A DNA stretch of 6,568 nucleotides from CAJKWP01 sp050943075 (GTDB lineage Bacteria; Bacillota; Clostridia; Christensenellales; UBA1242): assembly GCA_050943075.1 (NCBI GenBank), contig JBMNOM010000047.1:1-6568 (forward strand), given 5' to 3'. The position numbers and the translations under genes were made by a program. Shown piece by piece: positions 1 to 4,712 of this stretch. The notes under the pieces were generated by a model. It was not told where the DNA came from and did not search any database. It worked only from the letters and a program-made list of their open reading frames with translations. The stretch's first letter is position 1. Every line of letters begins with the position of its first letter.

Positions 1-21
1 TGATTTTATGCTTTTTTTTGC

Positions 22-561
22 TTAAATTTGTTTTCTTTTTAATTCTGCTCCGGCTTTATGTAAAACGTCCAAAAGATATTGCCCTGGCTTTAATTCGTAA
101 TGCAAAACAGATTGATTTTCTTGCCTATTTTTCACATAGTAATCATCAAAAGCATTTGCGTTTGCATTAATAAATTCTTGTGAATTTCCTCTTTGCTTCA
201 TACGATTAATAAGTTCTTCTTTGCATTCATAACTTGTGTAAACAAAACAAAATTTTATGTTGTTTTTTGTGAAAAAGTCAATTGTTTCTGGATGTGGCGC
301 GGCAAGAAAAATTTTGTTTGTCTTTGCAAGTTCTTGCATTCTTTTTTCAAAATTCTCTGCGTAGTTTGGCCTTTTTTCCCAGTGCTTGCTTCCTTTTGTT
401 GCCTCGCGTTGCGCCCTTGTAATACCCTCTGGAATGTAATATTTAATTCTTAATCTCTCTTCATCAACATCAATAAAGTTTTGATAATTGTCACAAACAT
501 AAGATTTTCCAACTGCAGGCACGGCAACAATTGCGTCAAATTCAACTCCATTAATTTTCAT
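22..561 (-). CDS. Small P-loop protein, phage-type nucleotide kinase-like
   Basis: Encodes 179 residues, probably a cytoplasmic P-loop phosphotransferase of the kind often found in phages and low-GC Firmicutes. The substrate cannot be told from sequence. A short strand (residues 8-13) leads into a Walker A-like loop AVPAVGKS (13-20); K19 and S20 are intact, but Ala stands where the first Gly usually is. FIDVDEER (29-36) fits the strand carrying an acidic residue after the P-loop helix. A second core strand IFLAAPHPE (84-92) precedes FCFVYTS (104-110), and NRMKQRG (119-125) looks like the arginine-rich lid. The C-terminal YELKPGQYLLDVL (155-167) matches the ending I remember for this family. 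The ATG at 561 is set by an AGAGGA site at 567-572. The gene overlaps the upstream flavoprotein by 11 bp, so it is probably translationally coupled. No hairpin terminator is visible in the 21 bases after the stop. The fold is fairly sure; calling it a nucleotide kinase is inference. Confidence 0.75.
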   Translation of the reverse strand: MKINGVEFDAIVAVPAVGKSYVCDNYQNFIDVDEERLRIKYYIPEGITRAQREATKGSKHWEKRPNYAENFEKRMQELAKTNKIFLAAPHPETIDFFTKNNIKFCFVYTSYECKEELINRMKQRGNSQEFINANANAFDDYYVKNRQENQSVLHYELKPGQYLLDVLHKAGAELKRKQI

Positions 562-1801
562 AATTTTCCTCTTCGCTTGTTAAAAATTTTTCATTAATTG
601 CTTTGCTGCAAGCAAAAGCACTTGAAAAAGCAATTTGCAAATTAAACCCACCTGTGATGCCATCAACATTAACAACTTCACCGGTAAAGTAAAGCTTTGG
701 AACAAGTTTGCTTTCAAAAGTTTTTGGGTTAATTTCTTTTTCACTCACTCCGCCACGCGTGACAATGGAGCGGTCAAAGGAATCAAACCCATTAATCTTT
801 GTTTTGTATTTTGTTAATAAATTGATAAATTCAAGCCTGTCTTTTTTTGCAAGTTGCCCTGCTTTAATTAAAAACAAGTTTGCAAATTTATCTTTAAATG
901 TGTTTAATAATCGTTTTGGCATTTCGTTTTCAAAAAGTTTACTCATTTCAAATTGAGGGCTTTTTAAACAAAAATCTTCAATTCGTTTTTTCATTTCTTC
1001 CTGTGTTAAATGCGGAAAAAAGTTGATGAGTAAAAAATGGTTTTCAATATTTAATTCTTCAAACTTTGCACTTAACCTGTGAATGCTTGGTCCGCTAACG
1101 CCAAAATGTGTAAGCATAACATCGCCTTTTTCTTGCGCTTTAACTTTTCCAAATTCATCAACTATTATGGTTGAGGCAAAAAGTGAAACACCCATGTTTT
1201 GTTTTAAAAGCTCGTCATTTAACAAAAGTCCACAAAGGCTTTGACGCAAAGGTGTGACAGTGTGCCCAAAATTTTTTGCAAATGCGTAGCCATCTCCTGT
1301 GCTGCCAGTTAAAGCATAACTTTTGCCACCTGTGGAAATCACAACAGTGTCATACTGCAAATTGCCTTTTTTGCTTGAAATAATAAACTTTTCATTTTCT
1401 TTAACAACGCTTAAAACTGGTGTTTCATAAAAAATTTTAACATTCGCCCCAAGCCTGTTTTTTAAAAAGTTTAAAATAACTTCGGCTTTTTCTTCTTTGG
1501 GAAAAGCCTTGTCGTTTTCTTCCACAATTAACTTAATGCCATTCAAATTTAAAAGCTCTTTTAAGTCAAAAGGTGTGAAAGCGTTAATTGCGCTTTGAAA
1601 AAACTTTTTGCCCTCAAACACATTTTCCAAAAACGCTTGCGGTGTTTTCAAGTTTGTCACGTTGCATCTACCACTTCCAGTGATGAGCAATTTTTTGCCA
1701 AGCATGTTGTTTTTTTCATATAGGTCAACCTTAATTGCTTCACTGATTAACCCACTTAAAAAAAGCCCTGAGGCGCCTGCGCCAATAACTGCAATTTTCA
1801 T
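551..1801 (-). CDS. NAD(P)/FAD-dependent oxidoreductase, HI0933/BaiN-like family
   Basis: A 416-residue soluble flavoprotein of normal length for the family. An N-terminal dinucleotide-binding fold carries GAGASG (7-12), with the acidic end of strand 2 at E29 (LYEK). The family hallmark GKKLLITGSGRCNVTN follows at 35-50. FPKEEKAEV (100-108), ISTGGKSYALTGSTGDGYAFA (155-175), THFGVSGPSIHRLSA (231-245) and the FAD-closing block SKLVPKLYFTGEV..VDGITGGFNLQ (364-389) are all typical. Members include BaiN, proposed to act in bile-acid 7-dehydroxylation, and proteins annotated as aminoacetone oxidases. Neither substrate can be assumed here, and the family's role in most bacteria is unsettled. The start is placed at 1801 because AAAGGA sits 5 bases upstream and the FAD motif begins at once. 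An open frame runs back to 1918, but it crosses the promoter and is not coding. It is the first gene of an operon with the overlapping P-loop gene. Confidence 0.93.
   Translation of the reverse strand: MKIAVIGAGASGLFLSGLISEAIKVDLYEKNNMLGKKLLITGSGRCNVTNLKTPQAFLENVFEGKKFFQSAINAFTPFDLKELLNLNGIKLIVEENDKAFPKEEKAEVILNFLKNRLGANVKIFYETPVLSVVKENEKFIISSKKGNLQYDTVVISTGGKSYALTGSTGDGYAFAKNFGHTVTPLRQSLCGLLLNDELLKQNMGVSLFASTIIVDEFGKVKAQEKGDVMLTHFGVSGPSIHRLSAKFEELNIENHFLLINFFPHLTQEEMKKRIEDFCLKSPQFEMSKLFENEMPKRLLNTFKDKFANLFLIKAGQLAKKDRLEFINLLTKYKTKINGFDSFDRSIVTRGGVSEKEINPKTFESKLVPKLYFTGEVVNVDGITGGFNLQIAFSSAFACSKAINEKFLTSEEENYEN
567..572 (-). promoter_or_regulatory. Ribosome binding site inside the end of the flavoprotein gene
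   Basis: AGAGGA lies 5 bases upstream of the ATG at 561 and within the last codons of the preceding gene. It fixes the start of the P-loop gene. It also lets ribosomes finishing the flavoprotein re-initiate directly, which fits co-translation of the pair. Confidence 0.7.
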
Positions 1802-1811
1802 AATAATCCTT

Positions 1812-1846
1812 TTTTTTAAGTTTAGTGCATTTTGTTTTTTTGTCAA
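1812..1846 (-). promoter_or_regulatory. Promoter of the flavoprotein operon
   Basis: On the minus strand, TTGACA (1846-1841) is followed after 16 bp by TAAACT (1824-1819). The predicted start near 1812 leaves a leader of about 11 bases, made up almost entirely of the SD AAAGGA and its spacer. The same TAAACT box occurs in the lipid-kinase promoter. Confidence 0.65.
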
Positions 1847-1903
1847 CCTATTTAATAAGAAATTAAAAAGCAAAAAAAATGCAACATAGGCAAGCGCGCC
1901 CTG

Positions 1904-1939
1904 TTGTAATTTTGACAAAAAAGTGTTATAATAAATATG
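1904..1939 (+). promoter_or_regulatory. Promoter of the two-TM protein gene, extended -10
   Basis: TTGTAA (1904-1909), 17 bp, then a perfect TATAAT (1927-1932) preceded by TG at 1924-1925. The predicted start near 1939 coincides with the first base of the SD GAGG (1939-1942), so the leader would be only about 9 bases. A TTGACA at 1912-1917 lies only 9 bp from this -10, too close to serve it. The promoter diverges from that of the flavoprotein operon; the -35 boxes are about 57 bp apart. Confidence 0.65.
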
Positions 1940-1947
1940 AGGTATTT

Positions 1948-2574
1948 ATGAAAAGGGAAACTGACAGGAAAAGCAGAAGAAGAAAGTTGAAACTTATGAA
2001 AAGGCAACTAAACTCAGAAACTTTTGAATTGGAAAGTGAACTTGTTTTAAATGATAAGGACGATGCTCAAATTGAATGCAAGGTTGGAAAAATTGAAAAT
2101 CTTTTTTCACAATTCGACATTGCAAAAAACAGAACAATTAATGAAGCTTTCCACAATTATTTAATGCAGGAAACAGAAATAATTCCTGCAAAACACAATT
2201 TGGAAATTAAACTTTACGTTAATGAAGACACAACTCAAGAACAAGCAGACCAAATTAAAAAAGCAATTAAGCGTCATTACAGTTTTATGATTACAAGCGC
2301 AAACATTGGCATTAGAAAAACAACATTTTTTGCTTTCATTTTATATTTGGGTGGGCTTTTGTCTTTGGCTTTAAACTTTTTGGCCGACAGCTTAACAAGT
2401 GTGTTGCCACTTAAGGAAACTTTGCTTATCATCACTTGGTTTTTTGTTTGGGAAGCCACAAGTTTGGCATTCTTCGACAGGGGCTCGCAAACAATACGAA
2501 GGTTTAATATGCTGCGCATTTACAACGCAAAAGTGACATTTATTAAAGACAACTCATTATCAAAAAACGTTTAA
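1948..2574 (+). CDS. Two-TM membrane protein of unknown function with basic N-terminus
   Basis: Encodes 208 residues that I cannot assign to a named family. The first 20 residues are strongly basic (RKSRRRKLKLMKR, 8-20). A soluble mixed alpha/beta part follows, to about residue 120, containing LEIKLYVNED (85-94) and an acidic/basic helix (96-110). Two hydrophobic segments follow, at about 126-146 and 157-176, joined by a short loop, and then a cytoplasmic tail. The second ends in the striking run WFFVWEATSLAFFDRGS (164-180), followed by an arginine-bearing helix and NAKVTFI (193-199). A WE-F-DR arrangement after a last TM helix resembles small conserved Firmicutes membrane proteins I have seen without known function. 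By the positive-inside rule both ends should face the cytoplasm. The ATG at 1948 is chosen for GAGG at 1939-1942; an upstream in-frame ATG at 1879 precedes the promoter. The gene is monocistronic, with a hairpin terminator directly after the stop. Confidence 0.85.
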   Translation: MKRETDRKSRRRKLKLMKRQLNSETFELESELVLNDKDDAQIECKVGKIENLFSQFDIAKNRTINEAFHNYLMQETEIIPAKHNLEIKLYVNEDTTQEQADQIKKAIKRHYSFMITSANIGIRKTTFFAFILYLGGLLSLALNFLADSLTSVLPLKETLLIITWFFVWEATSLAFFDRGSQTIRRFNMLRIYNAKVTFIKDNSLSKNV

Positions 2575-2575
2575 G

Positions 2576-2605
2576 AAAAACCTTGCTTATTTGCAAGGCT
2601 TTTTT
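2576..2605 (+). terminator. Rho-independent terminator after the two-TM gene
   Basis: Stem CCTTGC (2581-2586) pairs with GCAAGG (2593-2598) across a 6-base loop. It is flanked by five A on the left and followed by C and six T on the right. It begins two bases after the TAA stop. Confidence 0.85.
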
Positions 2606-2622
2606 ATTTGTTTTATGTTTAA

Positions 2623-2658
2623 TTGACTTTATTTACTAATAAATATAAACTAATGATA
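2623..2658 (+). promoter_or_regulatory. Promoter of the lipid kinase gene; predicts a leaderless mRNA
   Basis: TTGACT (2623-2628), 17 bp, then TAAACT (2646-2651). Counting seven bases on from the -10 box puts the transcription start on the A of the ATG at 2658. An alternative -10, TATAAA (2644-2649) with a 15-bp spacer, would still leave only about two leader bases. Confidence 0.55.
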
Positions 2659-3557
2659 TGAAATGCTTAATAATTTACACACCACATAGTATGAAGGGCA
2701 AATTTGAAAAAAAATTGCCATTTATATCCCAAGAACTTTCAAAAAAGTTTGACGTGTCTGCTTTAAAAACACAGTATGAAAAACATGCTTGCAAAATTGC
2801 AGAAGAAGCGTGTGGCGTTTATGATTTAATTTTGGCCGCTGGTGGCGATGGGCTTGTTAATGAAGTTATTAATGGAATTTCAAACCAAGGCAACCCACCT
2901 GCAATTGCAGTTTTGCCTTGCGGAACAGTGAACGACTTTTCAAAAAGTTTAAAAATGCCAAAAAAATTGGATAAAGCACTTAATGTAATTTTGTTTGTTG
3001 AGCCTCAGTTTGTTGATGTGATGAAAACAAATTCAAGCTATGCTTGCTATATTGTTTGTGCTGGCACTCACACAGAAGCCACTTATTTGACGCGTCAAAA
3101 AAACAAAAAAATTTGGGGCTGGCTTGCATATTTTTTCACAGCCATTAAAACAATTTTTAAACCACTGAAACACAATTTTGATTGCTATGTTGACGGGAAA
3201 AAGTTAAACTCATCATTTGACTTTGTGATGATTATGAACTCAATTTCTATTGCTGGTTTTAAACTTAACAAAGGCGCAGTTTTAAACGATGGCAAATTTG
3301 ACGTGCTTATGCTTAAATCAAACAAGGTTTGGTTTAGAAAATTTAAAAAGTATTTAAACTTACTTTCCTTGTTTTTGTTTGGGGTAAAAAGTTTGAAAAA
3401 CAGAAAACAAGCAATTGTTATTAAAACAGACAACTTGAAAATTGTTAACAAATTAAATTCTGCTTTTAATGTTGATGGCGAAAAGTTTGAAGCGGGAAAT
3501 GAACTTAATGTGACAGTTTTAAAAAACAAAATTAAAATGATTAATAACACAAAATAA
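2658..3557 (+). CDS. Diacylglycerol kinase-catalytic domain lipid kinase, DgkB/YegS-like
   Basis: The 299 residues match the usual length of soluble bacterial lipid kinases, which phosphorylate diacylglycerol or a related lipid at the membrane surface. Recognisable blocks run in order. IIYTPHSMKGK (5-15) stands at the phosphate-loop site that usually reads NPxSGxG. AAGGDGLVNEVINGI (60-74) carries the glycine-rich nucleotide loop. LPCGTVNDF (86-94) is canonical. CAGTHTEATYL (134-144) and KIWGWLAYFFTAIKTIF (151-167) follow the family pattern. NKGAVLNDGKFDVLML (204-219) and VDGEKFEAG (272-280) close the C-terminal beta domain; E275 is the best candidate for the DgkB general base. Two departures stand out: Leu replaces Thr in GGDGT, and the first motif lacks its Asn and second Gly. 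There is no SD before the ATG at 2658. An in-frame TAA at 2646 rules out an earlier start, and the family N-terminus fits M1. Single-gene unit. The fold is certain; catalytic activity and substrate are not. Confidence 0.9.
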   Translation: MKCLIIYTPHSMKGKFEKKLPFISQELSKKFDVSALKTQYEKHACKIAEEACGVYDLILAAGGDGLVNEVINGISNQGNPPAIAVLPCGTVNDFSKSLKMPKKLDKALNVILFVEPQFVDVMKTNSSYACYIVCAGTHTEATYLTRQKNKKIWGWLAYFFTAIKTIFKPLKHNFDCYVDGKKLNSSFDFVMIMNSISIAGFKLNKGAVLNDGKFDVLMLKSNKVWFRKFKKYLNLLSLFLFGVKSLKNRKQAIVIKTDNLKIVNKLNSAFNVDGEKFEAGNELNVTVLKNKIKMINNTK

Positions 3558-3563
3558 GCAAAG

Positions 3564-3592
3564 AATAACTTGTGAAACCAAGTTGTTTTTTT
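3564..3592 (+). terminator. Rho-independent terminator after the lipid kinase gene
   Basis: AACTTG (3567-3572) pairs with CAAGTT (3579-3584). It extends by a T-G wobble and two A-T pairs around a 6-base loop, and seven T follow (3586-3592). It starts seven bases after the stop and ends 13 bp before the next promoter. Confidence 0.8.
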
Positions 3593-3604
3593 GTGCGCCT
3601 GCTG

Positions 3605-3640
3605 TTGACATTTTTTGCAAAATTTGTCATAATTAAAGTA
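3605..3640 (+). promoter_or_regulatory. Strong-looking promoter of the 179-residue unknown gene
   Basis: A perfect TTGACA (3605-3610), 17 bp, and CATAAT (3628-3633) with an extended-10 TG at 3625-3626. The predicted start near 3640 gives a 16-base leader holding the SD AAAAGGGGAG. Match to consensus is among the best in the window. Confidence 0.7.
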
Positions 3641-3655
3641 TTAAAAGGGGAGCTA

Positions 3656-4195
3656 ATGAAAAATTTTGACTGGGATGAAAACTATCCTAAATTTAAAAGT
3701 GACTTTTTCTCATACGCATTTGTGTCATACAGAGATGATTACTTTACTTATGACAACGCAAAAAGGTTTTTAACAGCAATGGGACACAAAGTTAACGAGG
3801 AACAACTTAAACATTTGCTTAACATTTGCGGACAAAAAGGCTGGATTGAAGGCCGAGTTATTTATGAACCAACTTTTCTTCTTATTGGAAAAGAAAAAAA
3901 TGAAATTGAAAAACTTTTTGCAAACGCAAACGACTCATACCCTGCAAAAGTTGCAAAAGCATTAAAACAAAGCGATAAAAAAGAATTTTTCACTTTTGAA
4001 GAATTTGTTGCGCAAAACTTTACAAACAAAAAAGACACAAGCAAAATTAAAGAAGTTTTTGATGAATTTGAAAAACTTGACCTTTTGAAAAAGAAATATG
4101 TTTTCTTCCCTAAAGAAAAGTTTTTTAAAGATTTTAAAGATTTTAAAATTGGTAGAAAGTTTGCCCCACACGACGACTTCTTGCTTGAAAAATAA
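3656..4195 (+). CDS. Unrecognised 179-residue protein, possible tandem winged-helix domains
   Basis: I do not recognise a family. The protein is soluble, highly charged and rich in Phe and Lys, with no signal peptide or TM segment. Two stretches share a layout. Residues 29-74 read YFTYDNAKRFL, then a helix EEQLKHLLNICGQKGWI, then strand RVIYEPTFL. Residues 111-153 read FFTFEEFVAQNF, then KIKEVFDEFEKLDLL, then KKYVFFPKEKF. Each runs short strand, helix, spacer, helix ending in Gly/Leu, and a strand pair, which suggests two degenerate winged-helix-like repeats with a linker at about 80-105. DNA binding or a protein-interaction role are both possible; this is inference from pattern only. The ATG at 3656 is chosen for a strong AAGGGGAG SD. 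The open frame extends back to 3572, but that part crosses the previous terminator and this gene's promoter. A 9-base tandem repeat near the end (4127-4144) encodes KDFKDF. Monocistronic, with its own terminator. Confidence 0.8.
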   Translation: MKNFDWDENYPKFKSDFFSYAFVSYRDDYFTYDNAKRFLTAMGHKVNEEQLKHLLNICGQKGWIEGRVIYEPTFLLIGKEKNEIEKLFANANDSYPAKVAKALKQSDKKEFFTFEEFVAQNFTNKKDTSKIKEVFDEFEKLDLLKKKYVFFPKEKFFKDFKDFKIGRKFAPHDDFLLEK

Positions 4196-4202
4196 TTAAA
4201 CA

Positions 4203-4230
4203 AAACACCTTGCATTGCAGGGTGTTTTTT
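4203..4230 (+). terminator. Rho-independent terminator of the plus-strand unknown gene
   Basis: AAACACC (4203-4209) pairs with GGTGTTT (4221-4227). The helix continues inward through a T-G wobble and TGC/GCA to a 3-base loop, giving an 11-bp stem ending in a run of six T (4225-4230). It lies eight bases past the stop. Confidence 0.88.
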
Positions 4231-4390
4231 ATTATGATTTAAAATTAAATTTTGCCTACACAAACTCTTTTTGAGGTTAATTTTTTTGTTTAAAAAAACT
4301 CGCTTTTTATGAAAAATACTTTTCTTATTTTATCTCGCCCATCACTTAAAGCCAAATTTGTTTTTGCTTAAAATATTCAATTTCTGACAT
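4231..4390. other. Convergent intergenic stretch without a supported gene
   Basis: About 160 AT-rich bases between the two facing terminators. I see no promoter, SD-led ORF or convincing RNA fold. On the minus strand, short open pieces exist in two frames: a 14-codon ATG frame from 4390, and a frame down to the TAA at 4290 that includes SDGRDKIRKVF. They could be remnants of a decayed gene but are equally compatible with chance. Confidence 0.4.
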
Positions 4391-4416
4391 AAAAAAAACA
4401 ACAGGAAACTGTTGTT
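4391..4416 (-). terminator. Terminator of the coiled-coil/ABC exporter unit, possibly bidirectional
   Basis: A perfect 8-bp stem, AACAACAG (4397-4404) with CTGTTGTT (4409-4416), around a 4-base loop. On the minus strand it is followed by at least six further T (4396-4391). On the plus strand the loop is GAAA closed by G-C, and CTTTTTT follows after 4416, so it could also stop readthrough from the left. It begins ten bases past the minus-strand stop. Confidence 0.85.
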
Positions 4417-4426
4417 CTTTTTTAAA

Positions 4427-4642
4427 TTAAAAATCAAAGCCCTTGTCTTTATTTTTGTTCAAATAAGCAATCTCTGCTTTTCTTAAAAGTTTTTTAAGTT
4501 CTTCAAGTTTTGCTTGCAAAGCAGTTAGTTTTGCCACCTTAACTGGGTCTTTTTCATAAATTTTTCTAATTTCTTTTTTCACTTTTTGAATTTGAGTTTC
4601 AAGTTTGAAAATCTTTTTCAAATCTGGATCTTGGTTTCCCAT
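4427..4642 (-). CDS. Small coiled-coil protein of unknown function
   Basis: Encodes 71 residues, highly charged, with no Cys, signal peptide or TM segment. Residues 8-30 (LKKIFKLETQIQKVKKEIRKIYE) and 36-62 (VAKLTALQAKLEELKKLLRKAEIAYLN) have hydrophobic a/d spacing. The KDP turn at 31-33 interrupts them, so a helical hairpin or short dimeric coiled coil is likely. The function is unknown; low-complexity helices like this cannot be assigned by eye. The gene is well supported: it has a clean AAGGAG site 5 bases before the ATG, a TTGACA-type promoter, and a perfect hairpin terminator after the stop. It lies 70 bp downstream of the ABC exporter on the same strand. No terminator separates the two, so some readthrough co-expression is likely in addition to its own promoter. 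A palindrome at that promoter suggests dedicated control. Confidence 0.82.
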   Translation of the reverse strand: MGNQDPDLKKIFKLETQIQKVKKEIRKIYEKDPVKVAKLTALQAKLEELKKLLRKAEIAYLNKNKDKGFDF

Positions 4643-4651
4643 ACACTCTCC

Positions 4652-4667
4652 TTATGTTTAAACATAA
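4652..4667. promoter_or_regulatory. Perfect 16-bp palindrome, candidate operator
   Basis: TTATGTTTAAACATAA is exactly self-complementary. On the minus strand it begins in the end of the -10 box (4671-4666), covers the predicted transcription start (4659), and ends one base before the AAGGAG SD region. Repressor binding here would block transcription. In RNA the leader would hold only the second half, so a DNA operator is more likely than a hairpin. The regulator is unknown. Confidence 0.45.
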
Positions 4668-4694
4668 TTTACCATACATAACTTTTATTGTCAA
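4659..4694 (-). promoter_or_regulatory. Promoter of the small coiled-coil gene, extended -10
   Basis: Minus strand: a perfect TTGACA (4694-4689), 17 bp, TAAATT (4671-4666), with TG two bases upstream of the -10 box. The predicted start near 4659 gives a 17-base leader containing AAGGAG. The -35 lies 19 bp past the stop of the ABC gene. Confidence 0.68.
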
Positions 4695-4712
4695 TAATAT
4701 GCTGGCTTGTTT

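Noticed and set aside
1847..1890. CCTAT...ATAGG inverted repeat between the divergent promoters
   Set aside because: Only 5 bp arms with a 34-base gap; expected by chance.
1802..1918. A 39-residue upstream extension of the flavoprotein reading frame
   Set aside because: It runs through the operon's TTGACA/TAAACT promoter, and the FAD-binding motif starts at the Met at 1801, which has an AAAGGA site. The extension is not typical of the family.
3605..3633. TGACA...TGTCA inverted repeat formed by the -35 and extended -10, with a similar pair in the ABC promoter
   Set aside because: The spacing differs (14 and 12 bases), and the halves are simply promoter consensus elements.
3572..3655. A 28-residue upstream extension of the 3656 gene
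   Set aside because: It begins inside the preceding terminator hairpin and crosses the promoter, while the Met at 3656 has a strong SD.
4127..4144. Tandem 9-base repeat AAAGATTTT x2 at the end of the 3656 gene
   Set aside because: Two copies of a low-complexity unit in AT-rich coding sequence. It encodes KDFKDF in frame and is probably slippage with no visible role.
3862..4263. A 133-codon open frame on the minus strand
   Set aside because: It lies opposite the 3656 gene, has a biased Ser/Phe/Lys composition typical of an antisense shadow, and has no SD. It also crosses the terminator.
4309..4371. A 20-codon plus-strand ORF in the convergent gap
   Set aside because: No SD, no promoter, and it lies just past a strong terminator. 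Chance is sufficient.
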